64,000 nt of DNA, from NCBI GenBank assembly GCA_023242925.1, contig CP096134.1, forward strand, positions 1,755,501 to 1,819,500, written 5' to 3'. Shown here in pieces: positions 20,036-30,642 of the stretch. Each line of letters starts with the position of its first letter. The first letter of the stretch is position 1. Under the pieces are notes generated by a model that did not search any database, was not told the origin of the DNA, and saw only the letters and a program-made list of their open reading frames with translations. Source of the stretch: Hyphomonadaceae bacterium JAD_PAG50586_4 (GTDB lineage: Bacteria; Pseudomonadota; Alphaproteobacteria; Caulobacterales; Aquidulcibacteraceae). The position numbers and the translations under genes were made by a program.

Positions 20036-20494
20036 ATGCTTCCGAGCCTCGGCTTCAACGAGATCATCATTCTCGGCATCCTCGCCCTTGTGGTTGTGGG
20101 TCCGAAGGATTTGCCGTTGCTGTTTCGCAAGCTCGGCAAATGGACGGCGAAGCTGCGCGGCATGGCGCAGGAATTCCGCACCGGTTTCGATGAGCTGGCG
20201 CGGCAAGCTGAGCTGGATGAGTTGAAGCGCGAAGTCGACGCGCTGCGTCGCACGACTTCGCTGCAAGAGATCAAAACTGAGCTGACCAAGCCGCTGCCGA
20301 CGCTGGAAGATTATGCTGGCGTTTCCTCGCCGCCGAAGCAGCTTGAAGCGCCCACGACGACGGCTTCACCGGGGCGTGGGCCAAGCGCCGCGCCCGTCGA
20401 TAGTGTAGCGGCGCCGGATGCGGCGAACGTGAGCGATAAAACGGCCACGTCCGTTGTAGAAGAAGCAGCCCCGGTTGCTCGGAGCGCGCCGTGA
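20036..20494 (+). CDS. tatB: Sec-independent translocase subunit TatB
   Basis: A 152-residue TatB: a short N-terminal membrane helix (GFNEIIILGILALVVVGPKDLP), the amphipathic helix LLFRKLGKWTAKLRGMAQEF, then a long Ala/Pro-rich tail. TatB with TatC forms the receptor for twin-arginine signal peptides. The conserved Glu in the membrane segment (NEI) and GPKDLP are as expected. It lies 21 nt after tatA and overlaps tatC by 4 nt (GTGA). Confidence 0.95.
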   Translation: MLPSLGFNEIIILGILALVVVGPKDLPLLFRKLGKWTAKLRGMAQEFRTGFDELARQAELDELKREVDALRRTTSLQEIKTELTKPLPTLEDYAGVSSPPKQLEAPTTTASPGRGPSAAPVDSVAAPDAANVSDKTATSVVEEAAPVARSAP

Positions 20495-21318
20495 GCGCTG
20501 CACACTCCAATGACGATGAGGTCGAGGCGTCGCGCGCGCCTTTGATGGATCATTTGATGGAGCTGCGGGACCGCCTCGTGTGGTCCGTTGGCGCTGTCGT
20601 GGTCGGCTTTATTGTCTGCTTTGTTTTTGTCGATCCGCTTTTCATGTTTCTCGCGCAGCCGTTCCAAACGGCCATGGCGGTGGCGCATCCCGAGCGCGCG
20701 GGCCAAGCGATTGAATTGATCAACACGGGCGCCTTCGGCTTCTTCTCGGTGAAGATGCAGATCGCACTGTTTGGCGGCCTCGTGCTGGCGTTCCCGGTTG
20801 TCGCTTGGCAGGTGTACGCGTTTATCGCGCCTGGCCTCTACAAACGCGAGCGTATGGCGGTCGCGCCTTTCATGTTGGCAGCGCCGATCATGTTCGGCTT
20901 GGGTGCGGCGTTCGTCTTTTACATCGCCATGCCGTTCGCGCTGAATTTCGCGCTGACGCAGGAGGTGACCGACGGTCCGGTGCGGGTGACGTATCTGCCG
21001 AAGGTCGAGGAATATATGGGGCTCGTCACCACGTTGGTGTTGGCGTTCGGGCTTATGTTTCAGCTGCCGGTGGTGCTCTCGCTTCTGGGCAAGGTCGGCA
21101 TCGTATCGAGCAAGCTGCTGCAGCAGGGCCGTCGCTACGCCATCGTCGGCATCGCGGCGTTCTCAGCGCTGGTCACGCCCAACGACGTCATCTCCATGAT
21201 CGTCATGGCCGTGCCAGTTTACCTGCTCTACGAGATTTCGATCTGGATCGTGGCCGCGATGGAGCGGACTCGCGCCAAGGAAGAAGCCGGCACGGCGGTT
21301 ACGCCGCCCGCCCCGTAG
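20491..21318 (+). CDS. tatC: Sec-independent translocase subunit TatC
   Basis: A 275-residue, six-helix membrane protein that recognises the twin-arginine motif. Family marks include LMDHLMELRDRLVWS at the N-terminus, YAFIAPGLYKRER, the periplasmic FNFALTQ-like segment before helix 3, and LVTPNDVISMIVMAVPVYLLYE. The start is a GTG overlapping the tatB stop. The gene is intact. The tatC-serS linkage is normal in this group. Confidence 0.96.
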   Translation: MSAAHSNDDEVEASRAPLMDHLMELRDRLVWSVGAVVVGFIVCFVFVDPLFMFLAQPFQTAMAVAHPERAGQAIELINTGAFGFFSVKMQIALFGGLVLAFPVVAWQVYAFIAPGLYKRERMAVAPFMLAAPIMFGLGAAFVFYIAMPFALNFALTQEVTDGPVRVTYLPKVEEYMGLVTTLVLAFGLMFQLPVVLSLLGKVGIVSSKLLQQGRRYAIVGIAAFSALVTPNDVISMIVMAVPVYLLYEISIWIVAAMERTRAKEEAGTAVTPPAP

Positions 21319-21341
21319 CGCCCGGCGCGCTGTTCGGCTAA

Positions 21342-23317
<1,976 letters not shown>

Positions 23318-23340
23318 GACGTCCCCCTGAAGCGGTAAGG

Positions 23341-23988
23341 CTAGCGTGCTGTGAGGATGGAGACCAGCGTCGCGCCGGACGTGTCCTGGGGCAATGCACG
23401 AAAATCCGCCTTCGTCTCCAGCGCCACACTCAGCAGCCCCTGAAAAATTCGGCGCGGCAGCGTTTGCGCGCCGAATTGCGAGAGGTGCGGCGTGATGAAT
23501 TGCGCGTCGAGCAATTTGAAGCCGCCAAAACGCAGGCGCGCGGCGAGGTGGACGAGGGCGACTTTGCTGGCGTCGGTGGCGCGCGAGAACATGCTCTCGC
23601 CAAAGAACGCGCCGCCGATGGCGACGCCGTAAAGGCCGCCAACGAGTTCACCAGCAATCCGCGCCTCCACGCTATGGGCGACGCCCTTTCGATGGAGGTT
23701 TAGATAGAGCGCGCGGATATCAGGATTGATCCATGTGTCTTCGCGATCGGGGCCTGGGGCGGCGCAGCCGTCGATGACGGCGGCAAAGTCGCGGTCGATG
23801 CTGAAGCTGAAATGGTCGCCGCGCAGCGTGCGGGCCAAGCGGCGCGGCACGTGGAATTGGTCCAGCGGGAAGATGCAGCGCCATTCGGGATCGACGATGA
23901 AGAAGCCGTCGTCGTCACGGCTCTCCGCCATTGGAAAGACGCCGCGCCGGTAGCACGCCAGCAGATCGTCGGTGGTGAAGTGCTTCAC
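23341..23988 (-). CDS. aat: leucyl/phenylalanyl-tRNA-protein transferase
   Basis: A 215-residue Aat, which adds Leu or Phe to N-terminal Arg/Lys of proteins and so marks them for ClpAP through the N-end rule. Motifs are complete: DLLACYRRGVFPMAE, WWSPDPR-like segment here as VDPEWRCIFPL, TWINPDIRALYLNLH, GxLVGGLYGVAIGGAFFGESMFSR, and LLDAQFITPHLSQFGA. The start appears to be GTG 23988, since no ATG lies in a suitable place. It lies downstream of the accC group on the minus strand. Confidence 0.95.
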   Translation of the reverse strand: MKHFTTDDLLACYRRGVFPMAESRDDDGFFIVDPEWRCIFPLDQFHVPRRLARTLRGDHFSFSIDRDFAAVIDGCAAPGPDREDTWINPDIRALYLNLHRKGVAHSVEARIAGELVGGLYGVAIGGAFFGESMFSRATDASKVALVHLAARLRFGGFKLLDAQFITPHLSQFGAQTLPRRIFQGLLSVALETKADFRALPQDTSGATLVSILTAR

Positions 23989-24029
23989 GCGCGCCAGGAT
24001 GCCAAAGCCCGACGCGTCTGGAAACAGGA

Positions 24030-24104
24030 TTAAGCCGCGAGTGCGAGCGCCAGGAAGGCGAGCGCGACGAGAAGCGCCCAGAAGGCGGCGCTATGCTGTG
24101 CCAT
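24030..24104 (-). CDS. possible 24-aa hydrophobic peptide
   Basis: A tiny frame on the minus strand, ATG at 24104 and TAA at 24030-24032, coding 24 residues: a polar MAQHS start then a single hydrophobic helix of Ala, Leu, Val and Phe. An AAGGG lies about 10 nt upstream. It sits in the gap between aat and the lipoprotein gene. I cannot show that it is translated; very short hydrophobic frames also arise by chance in this base composition. Confidence 0.3.
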   Translation of the reverse strand: MAQHSAAFWALLVALAFLALALAA

Positions 24105-24158
24105 GGAAAATCAGCCCTTAAGATTTGGGGACTGATCTGCAAGGGCGGCGCCGTTAAC

Positions 24159-24617
24159 TTACTCGGCTGGCGCGCCGAGCACATCCGGCGGAACGCCGTA
24201 CTCTGCAGGCCAAGCCAGCCAGGCTACGTCTGTCGGGGCGATGACGTGGGTGACAACGCGCCAAACGCTGTCCTCTTGCTTCAGCAGAACATGCGTCGCA
24301 CCGCCCGTATCCATGACGCCATTTTCGTAGCGGCTGGCGAGCGCGGTGGTCGCCCAATCGATAGCCGCGCCATCGGGCTGTTGCGGCTGGCCGACCACAT
24401 AGGCCCAGTCGTCGCGGATGGTGACGTTAGTCGGCTCCAAGCGGATCGGCTGGCCGATTTCGGCCGACACGACCGGCGTAAGGACGGCGAGCAATGCATC
24501 GGTCGCCGCGTTCGCGGACGGGGCCTCGGGCGCTGCAGGGGCGGCCGGCTCAACAGGCGGCGCGGGTTCAGAGCAGGCGGCGAGCGCCAAGCCAAACGCA
24601 ACAAGCAATGCCCGCAT
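24159..24617 (-). CDS. putative secreted lipoprotein
   Basis: A 152-residue protein with an N-terminal lipoprotein signal: hydrophobic MRALLVAFGLALAAC, with the lipobox LAAC ending at Cys15. It is followed by a Pro/Ala/Glu-rich linker and a mixed alpha/beta domain that resembles a small NTF2-like or inspection-type fold (DDWAYVVGQPQ, LLKQEDSVWRVVTHVIAPTDVAWL). The product would be attached to the outer or inner membrane in the periplasm. The function is unknown. Start ATG 24617 lies 2 nt after the accC stop, so it is co-transcribed with accC. Confidence 0.75.
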   Translation of the reverse strand: MRALLVAFGLALAACSEPAPPVEPAAPAAPEAPSANAATDALLAVLTPVVSAEIGQPIRLEPTNVTIRDDWAYVVGQPQQPDGAAIDWATTALASRYENGVMDTGGATHVLLKQEDSVWRVVTHVIAPTDVAWLAWPAEYGVPPDVLGAPAE

Positions 24618-24619
24618 GA

Positions 24620-25974
24620 TCAATTCCCCGCTTCGGTCTTCGCCTTCAGATTTTGTTCGAGCCAATGGATCGAATATTCGCCGTTGATGACGTCCGGCTC
24701 GTTCACGAGATCGCGGAAGAGGGGCAGCGTGGTGTCGACACCGGTGATGACCATCTCGTTCAGCGCGCGCTTCAGGCGCATCAAGCACTCAGAGCGATCG
24801 CGGCCGTGGACGATCAGTTTGCCGATCAGCGAGTCGTAATTCGGCGGGATCGAATAGCCGGCATAGATCGCGCTATCGAGGCGCACGCCGAGGCCGCCCG
24901 GCGGGTGATAGCCGGTGATCTTGCCGGGCGAGGGCGCGAAGGTGCGCGGGTTCTCGGCGTTGACGCGGCACTCAATGGCGTGGCCGTTGAACTTCACGTC
25001 CTTCTGCTTCACCGAGAGCGGCGCGCCGTCAGCGATACGGATCTGTTCGCGCACGAGATCGATGCCGGTGATCATCTCGGTGACCGGATGTTCGACCTGC
25101 AGACGGGTGTTCATTTCGATGAAATAGAATTCGCCGTCTTCGTATAGGTACTCAACGGTGCCGACGCCGAGATAACCGAGCTTCTCGATCGCATCCGCCG
25201 TGATCTTGCCGATACGCGCGCGTTCGTCGGCGTTCAACGCCGGCGAGGGGCTTCTTCGAGCACTTTCTGGTGGCGGCGTTGCAGCGAGCAATCGCGCTCG
25301 CCCAGATGGATGACGTTGCCGTGGCTGTCGGCGACGATCTGAATTTCGATGTGACGCGGCTTGGTGAGATATTTCTCCATATAGACTTCGTCATTGCCGA
25401 ACGCAGCCTTGGCTTCGGCGCGTGCGGTGGAGAAAGCTTCGACGACCTCGTCAGCCGTGCGCGCGACTTTCATGCCGCGCCCGCCGCCGCCTGCAGCCGC
25501 CTTGATCAGCACCGGATAGCCGATCTTTTTGCCCCATTTTCTGGCGTCTTCTTCGGTGGCGATGCCGCCATCGGAGCCAGGCACAACCGGCATGCCGGTG
25601 TCGATCGCGGCCTGCTTGGCGGCGATCTTGTCGCCCATCAGCCGGATGTGTTCGGCTGTAGGGCCGATGAAGGTCATGCCGTGTTGGGTGACGATCTCGG
25701 CGAACTTGGCATTTTCCGAAAGGAACCCGTAGCCCGGATGGATCGCTTGCGCGCCGGTGATTTCGGCGGCGGCGATAATACTTGGAATGTGCAGATAGGA
25801 TTTCGACGCCGCCGGTGGGCCGATGCATACACTCTCATCGGCGAGGCGCACATGCATGGCGTCGGCGTCCGCGGTGGAGTGAACCGCAACCGTGGCGATG
25901 CCCATTTCCTTGCAAGCGCGGTGAACGCGCAGTGCAATCTCGCCCCGGTTCGCGATGAGAACTTTTTCAAACAT
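24620..25974 (-). CDS. accC: biotin carboxylase AccC (one frameshift)
   Basis: The ATP-dependent biotin carboxylase of acetyl-CoA carboxylase, first step of fatty acid synthesis. From the N-terminus: [25 protein letters not shown], the ATP-grasp glycine loop [12 protein letters not shown], and [15 protein letters not shown]. In the second half: [26 protein letters not shown] and [11 protein letters not shown]. The frame breaks after VLEEAP: one C is missing from the run at about 25246-25251 (GGGG on the plus strand), after which [10 protein letters not shown] continues in another frame. Together the parts give about 451 residues, the normal length. Essential enzyme, so sequencing error is likely. 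accB lies 3 nt upstream. Confidence 0.94.
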
Positions 25975-25977
25975 CGC

Positions 25978-26449
25978 CTACTCGAGAATGACCAGCGGCT
26001 CGCCGTATTCGACGGGCTGGGAATCGGTGACGAGAATGGCGATCACCTTGCCGGCGCGCGGGGCTGGGATCGGATTGAACGTCTTCATGGCTTCTACGAC
26101 CATCAATGTTTGGCCAGCGGTGACGGTGTCGCCAATTTTGATGAATTGCGGTGCGCCAGGTTCGGGCGAGAGGTAAGCCGTGCCGACCATCGGTGACGGC
26201 ACAGCGCCCGGATGGGCGGCGTCGGCGACTGGCGCTGCCACGGCAGGCGGGGGCGGCGGGCGCCGCGATCGGCGCGTGGGCCTGCATGACGTGCGTTTGC
26301 ACTGGGGCCGCAGCCACCAAGGTGCGCGCGATGCGCAAGCGCAGCTCGCCGTGCTCGACTTCGATTTCGGTCAGCCCGGTGTCGGACAAGATCGTCGCCA
26401 GTTCGCGCACCAGATCGGGATCGATCGCTTGAGTCTTCTTATCGCTCAT
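25978..26449 (-). CDS. accB: biotin carboxyl carrier protein AccB (one frameshift)
   Basis: Carries biotin between the carboxylase and transferase of acetyl-CoA carboxylase. The N-terminal part (MSDKKTQAIDPDLVRELATIL...) runs into an Ala/Pro linker. The C-terminal biotinyl domain PSPMVGTAYLSPEPGA...VVEAMKTFNPI contains the modified lysine in EAMK. The two are in different frames: removing one C from the C-run near 26247-26251 joins them smoothly through the Ala/Pro linker. Start ATG 26449 follows an AGGAAA site. Total about 156 residues, as usual. Sits between aroQ and accC in the normal order. Confidence 0.93.
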
Positions 26450-26466
26450 TGTCTGCGGTTTCCTGC

Positions 26467-26925
26467 TCACGCGCCTTTGCTTTCATTTGCCAACAGCGCC
26501 GCCGCCTCGATCGCGAGGAGGTAGGACGTCGCCCCAAAGCCGGCGATCACGCCCTTTGCGGCTTTGCCCACTAACGACACGTGACGGAAGTCCTCACGCG
26601 TTGCGGGGTTGGAGAGGTGGGTTTCGATCACCGGAATGGCGATCGCCTTGATCGCGTCATGGAGGGCGACCGAGGTGTGGGTGTAGGCGCCGGCGTTTAG
26701 AACAACCGCGCCCGCCTTGTCGCGGGCTTCTTGCAGCCAGTTCACCAACTCGCCTTCGATGTTCGATTGGCGGAATTCGACACTAAAGCCCAATTGGCCC
26801 GCCCGCGCGACGCAGGCTTGCTCAATATCGGCTAAGGTGGCGTGGCCATAAATATGCGGCTCGCGCGCGCCTAACAGATTGAGATTAGGGCCGTTAAGCA
26901 CGTAGATCGGTTTCCGGTCCGGCAT
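26467..26925 (-). CDS. aroQ: 3-dehydroquinate dehydratase, type II
   Basis: A 152-residue type II dehydroquinase of the shikimate pathway. Family motifs: [19 protein letters not shown] at the start, [33 protein letters not shown] (usually NPGAYTHTS; the Pro is Ala here), and [17 protein letters not shown] with the catalytic His. The start ATG 26925 follows AAAGGGA. It leads the minus-strand group aroQ-accB-accC, a well-known alphaproteobacterial order. Confidence 0.95.
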   Translation of the reverse strand: MPDRKPIYVLNGPNLNLLGAREPHIYGHATLADIEQACVARAGQLGFSVEFRQSNIEGELVNWLQEARDKAGAVVLNAGAYTHTSVALHDAIKAIAIPVIETHLSNPATREDFRHVSLVGKAAKGVIAGFGATSYLLAIEAAALLANESKGA

Positions 26926-27003
26926 GGTCCCTTTGCGCGGCTGGAGGTGGCGGGCGTTGAACCCGGCCCGGGGGGCTTTAAGTCGGGGCGGATAGGAAGG
27001 CTT

Positions 27004-27203
27004 ATGCGTCTGACGGTCAACGGAGAAATGCGCGAGGCGCCCGATTCGGCGACCATCGCCGATTTGCTCGCCTCCCTGGAGATCGAGGGCGCCCGCGTGG
27101 CCGTCGAACGCAACCGCGAGATCGCGCCCAAGAGCCTCTGGGCCAGCACCAACCTGCAAGACGGGGACCAGCTGGAGATCGTCCAGTTCGTGGGGGCGGG
27201 TGA
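27004..27203 (+). CDS. thiS: sulfur carrier protein ThiS (frameshift at the C-terminal Gly-Gly)
   Basis: A 66-residue ubiquitin-like sulfur carrier for thiazole synthesis. The start MRLTVNGE follows AGGAAGG. The body ([40 protein letters not shown]) is typical. The protein must end in Gly-Gly to be thiocarboxylated. As given, the frame reads through GAGD and runs on to 27285; adding one G to the G-run at 27192-27196 gives VGGG followed by TGA at 27201-27203, the canonical end. The restored stop overlaps the next ATG (TGATG). It lies upstream of an ankyrin gene and thiG. Confidence 0.88.
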
Positions 27204-27664
27204 TGGGCTATCGCCAGCCCAGCGGCGAGCAACAGCAACACATCACAGGCTTCCTAAATGCCCTGAACGATGGTGGTGGCGCTGACCAGGTCAGCGCCTA
27301 TTTGGCGGCAGGCGGTGAGGTCAATGCGGCCATCATGCCGTTCATTGAAAACACGCTCTTGCACCACGCCGCAGTTTACCGCCGTCTTGATTTGATTGAA
27401 CTGCTCGTTAGCCGAGGCGCTGATCCCAATAGGTGCGATGCGCTCGGCATGACCTCCCTGCATACAGCCGTCCTCCACGAGATCGACGCCGTACTTCTCA
27501 AATGGCAAGAGGCGGACTTCCCCTGCGCGCGGAAACTCGTCCGCATGGGCGCGTCGCTCGACATAGTAGATAGCAATGGCAGGACGCCGTGCGACTACAC
27601 CGGAGCCCCTGGCGCGCCATTGCGCGCCGCCCTCGACGAAGCATTGATGGACCCCGATGACTGA
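27203..27664 (+). CDS. ankyrin repeat protein inserted between thiS and thiG
   Basis: A 153-residue soluble protein with ankyrin repeats: [27 protein letters not shown] and [11 protein letters not shown] (residues about 50-95), then [21 protein letters not shown] (about 112-135). It starts at ATG 27203 inside the restored thiS stop and overlaps thiG by 8 nt, so it is translated as part of the thiazole operon. I know of no standard ankyrin partner of ThiS or ThiG. It may be a protein-binding adaptor or simply have been caught in the operon. No signal peptide or membrane segment. Confidence 0.8.
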   Translation: MGYRQPSGEQQQHITGFLNALNDGGGADQVSAYLAAGGEVNAAIMPFIENTLLHHAAVYRRLDLIELLVSRGADPNRCDALGMTSLHTAVLHEIDAVLLKWQEADFPCARKLVRMGASLDIVDSNGRTPCDYTGAPGAPLRAALDEALMDPDD

Positions 27665-28427
27665 CACCCTCACCATCGCCGCCAAGAGCTACAATTCGCG
27701 CCTCATCATCGGCACCGGCAAATATAAGTCGTACGCGGAGAACGCGGCAGCGCTTGAAGCCAGCGGCGCGGATATGGTGACGGTCGCGGTGCGGCGGGTG
27801 AATTTGAGCGATCCGACCAAAGAGCGGCTCACCGATCACATCGATCCCAAGAAGGTGACGTTCTTGCCCAACACCGCTGGCTGCTTCACCGCTGACGATG
27901 CGTTGCGCACGCTCAGGCTCGCGCGCGAGGCGGGCGATTGGAAGCTGGTGAAGCTTGAAGTGCTCGCCGATCAAAAGACGCTCTATCCCGATATGGAAGA
28001 GACGCTGGCCGCCGCGAAAGTGCTCGTCGCCGAGGGCTTCGAGGTGATGGTCTATTGCAGCGACGATCCCGTCTATGCGCGCAAGCTTGAGGATGTGGGT
28101 TGCGTGGCGATCATGCCGCTGGGCTCACTGATTGGCTCAGGGCTTGGCGTGCAAAACCCTGTCGGCATTCGCTTGATCGTGGAGCAAGCGCGCGTGCCGG
28201 TGATCGTCGACGCCGGCGTCGGCACCGCGAGCGATGCGGCGATCGCGATGGAGCTCGGCGTCGACGGCGTGCTGATGAACACTGCGATCGCCGAAGCCAA
28301 AGACCCGATCCGCATGGCGAAAGCCATGAAGCACGCCGTGATCGCCGGACGCGAGGCGTATCTGGCCGGGCGGATGGGAAAGAAGAAATACGCTGATCCG
28401 TCGAGCCCGTTGGGCGGGCTGATTTGA
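27657..28427 (+). CDS. thiG: thiazole synthase ThiG
   Basis: A 256-residue TIM-barrel enzyme that makes the thiazole phosphate of thiamine from DXP, dehydroglycine and ThiS thiocarboxylate. Visible: [74 protein letters not shown] and [28 protein letters not shown]. The enzyme is intact and full length. ThiS and ThiG are near-adjacent, with one ankyrin gene between. No TPP riboswitch was recognised upstream of thiS. Confidence 0.96.
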   Translation: MTDTLTIAAKSYNSRLIIGTGKYKSYAENAAALEASGADMVTVAVRRVNLSDPTKERLTDHIDPKKVTFLPNTAGCFTADDALRTLRLAREAGDWKLVKLEVLADQKTLYPDMEETLAAAKVLVAEGFEVMVYCSDDPVYARKLEDVGCVAIMPLGSLIGSGLGVQNPVGIRLIVEQARVPVIVDAGVGTASDAAIAMELGVDGVLMNTAIAEAKDPIRMAKAMKHAVIAGREAYLAGRMGKKKYADPSSPLGGLI

Positions 28428-28430
28428 AAG

Positions 28431-28465
28431 AACCCTCTTCCCCGAGAGGGAGGGCACGGTGAGGG
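28431..28465 (+). repeat. short GC-rich palindromic repeat downstream of thiG
   Basis: A 35-nt block beginning 4 nt after the thiG stop: CCCTCT and AGAGGG arms with a five-base loop, then GGGCACGGTGAGGG. The shape and wording recall dispersed repeats of alphaproteobacterial genomes, and a related but longer element lies inside trmFO at 30147-30210. No run of T follows, so it is not a classic terminator, though the hairpin may still protect the thiG end. Confidence 0.5.
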
Positions 28466-28504
28466 ATCGCGCCGTCGTCACCAAACAGAGGCACGTGAAC
28501 GCTT

Positions 28505-29164
28505 ATGAGATCGTGGTTGATCGCCGTTGTAACGGTTCTGCTCTGTGCCAACGCGTATGCGCAGCCCTCAGCGCTAAGCGTCGATATCGAAGCGCTTGGC
28601 GATAGGCCTGCGGAGTTGTCAACGCCGGAGCGCCCGTACGTGGAAGTGCTGCGCGACGGTCTGGCCGGAATACTAGCCTCCTTCACCAATGCGCGCAGTT
28701 GCGAACGCGCCACAGCGCGTTCCTTGCTGTTTGCAGACGTCTCAGCGTCGGACAGTGCGACGCAACGCTTAACGCAGAACGGTGCGCGCCTCTACAATGA
28801 GCGCGTGCATGCCGAGATGTGTGGCGCGCAATTCATGCCGAACTACTACGTGCTGGTGACGCCGGGCCAACCGACGTGGTTGCTAGAAGGTACACCCGGA
28901 CGGACGCGCGCCAGTCCGTTGTTGCAGGGAGATGTACAGCCGCAGGTGCTCCGCGTGGCCCGCGCGTTAGCACAATGCGCTGAGCCCAACGTAATCGGTG
29001 TCGCACATACGATTGCAACACCGGCGGATGCGAGTGGAGCCTGGAGCGAAACCTGGATCGTCAGCGCCTGCGGTCGGCGCGTCGATATCCCACTAAACTT
29101 CACGCCCGCTCAGCAAGGCGGTATCGACTGCGCAATCAAGGGGGACCAGGCGCGGGTGCAATAG
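28505..29164 (+). CDS. secreted hypothetical protein, 219 aa
   Basis: A 219-residue protein with a cleavable signal peptide ([19 protein letters not shown], likely cut after AYA). Four cysteines in the mature part (ARSCER, EMCGAQ, AQCAEP, VSACGRR) plus one near the end (GIDCAI) suggest disulfides in the periplasm. I do not recognise the family. It overlaps the end of the convergent trmFO gene by about 29 nt. Codon use is similar to the neighbours. Confidence 0.65.
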   Translation: MRSWLIAVVTVLLCANAYAQPSALSVDIEALGDRPAELSTPERPYVEVLRDGLAGILASFTNARSCERATARSLLFADVSASDSATQRLTQNGARLYNERVHAEMCGAQFMPNYYVLVTPGQPTWLLEGTPGRTRASPLLQGDVQPQVLRVARALAQCAEPNVIGVAHTIATPADASGAWSETWIVSACGRRVDIPLNFTPAQQGGIDCAIKGDQARVQ

Positions 29165-30599
29165 ACGCGGCGAGCCACCCCGCCAAATCCCCCAACGCCC
29201 GTTCCGCCATCGCCAGCTTCTTCGCGCGCCCGCGCTCTTCGCCCTTCAGTTTCTTCCCATCCGGCCCATGCGTCGGCGCGTCGATTGGCGGAAACAGGCC
29301 GAAGTTCACATTCATCGGCTGAAACGAACCTTTGCCGTCGGTGAGGTGGCCGCCGGTGACGTGCGCGAGCAAAGCGCCGAAGGCTGTGGTGTGCGGCGCC
29401 GGTTCGAGCGCGCAGCCTAAGCGTTCGGCGGCGGCGAAGCGGCCAGCGAGCATGCCCATCGCAGCACTTTCGACATAGCCTTCAACGCCGGTGACTTGCC
29501 CTGCGAAACGCACGCGCGGTTCGGCCTTTAAGCGCAGCGTTGAATCCAGCAGCTTCGGCGAATTCAAAAACGTGTTGCGATGAATGCCGCCGAGACGCGC
29601 GAAGCGCGCGTTTTCAAGCCCGGGGATCATGCGGAAGATTTCTTCCTGCGCGCCATACTTCAGCTTGGTCTGGAAGCCGACCATGTTGAAGAGCGTGCCG
29701 AGCTTGTTGTCTTGGCGCAATTGCACGACAGCGTAGGGCCGCTTGCCGACGCGCGCGTCCATCAGACCGACAGGCTTCATCGGCCCGAAGCGCAATGTTT
29801 CCGGGCCGCGCTCGGCCATCACTTCGATCGGCAAGCAGCCTTCAAAATAGGGCGTGTCTTTTTCCCAATCCTTGAACTCAGTTTTCGCGCCGGCATTGAG
29901 GGCGGCGATGAAGGCTTCGTATTGCGCCTGATCCATCGGGCAATTGACGTAGGCGGCCTTGTCGCCGCCGGGGCCTTCCTTGTCGTAGCGCGATTGCTTC
30001 CAGGCGATGTCGAAATTGATCGAGTCCGCATGCACGATCGGTGCGATGGCGTCGAAGAAGGCGAGGAGTCCTCGCCGGTGAGGTTGCGGATGGAATCGGC
30101 GAGGGCTGGGGATGTGAGCGGGCCGGTGGCGAAGATGACGCTGTCACGCCCCCTTCGTCACTCGCTTCGCTCGCGCCACTTCCCCCGCGAGCGGGGAAGA
30201 GAAGAGGGCGTCGAGCGCGCGCACTTCTTCGCGTGAAATACTGATCAGCGGATGCGCTGTTAGCGCCGCAGTCACCGCGTCGGAGAACACATCGCGGTCC
30301 ACCGCCAGCGCGCTGCCGGCCGGCACTTGCGCGGGCATGGCGCTCCTCATCACCAGCGAGCCAAGGCGGCGCATTTCTTCATGCAGCAGCCCGACCGCAT
30401 TGCCGCGCCAATCGTCGCTGCGGAACGAATTGGAGCAGACCAGTTCCGCGAACTTATCCGTATGATGCGCGTCGGTTTTTACCACCGGTCTCATCTCGTG
30501 AAGCACCACCGGCACGCCGGCATTGGCCAGCGCCCAAGCGGCTTCGGAACCGGCCATACCGCCGCCGACGACATGTACCGGAGGTTTCACTCTACTCAT
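29136..30599 (-). CDS. trmFO: tRNA (uracil-5-)-methyltransferase TrmFO (repeat insert and frameshift)
   Basis: Folate- and FAD-dependent enzyme that makes m5U54 in tRNA. The N-terminal FAD motif [36 protein letters not shown] and LAVDRD are clear; the C-terminal part has the family block [20 protein letters not shown]...YVNCPM and [16 protein letters not shown]. After VRALD the frame enters a palindromic repeat (30147-30210) coding about 20 extra residues and then a stop. The next part ([17 protein letters not shown]) is in another frame, and a further one-base loss near 30069-30075 joins it to [10 protein letters not shown]. Without the insert the length would be about 468, the norm. Some breaks are probably sequencing errors, but the insert is real sequence. 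Stop TAG/TGA region overlaps the secreted gene. Confidence 0.87.
30147..30210 (-). repeat. palindromic repeat element inside trmFO
   Basis: A 64-nt GC-rich block with nested inverted repeats. The outer arms CGCCCCCTT and AAGAGGGCG pair with one mismatch; an inner pair CTTCCCC and GGGGAAG is perfect; and GCGAGCGAAGCGAG is self-complementary in part. It replaces or splits a four-residue loop in TrmFO and would code about 20 residues. It is similar in type to the repeat after thiG and to coding palindromic elements known from Rickettsia. Confidence 0.65.
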
Positions 30600-30642
30600 G
30601 GCTGCGTTATAGGCGGATTGAAGGATAAAACGGAGGGGCGAA

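Noticed and set aside
26926..27003. A TPP riboswitch before thiS
   Set aside because: The 78-nt gap between aroQ and thiS lacks the conserved THI-box parts and is too short for the full element with an expression platform.
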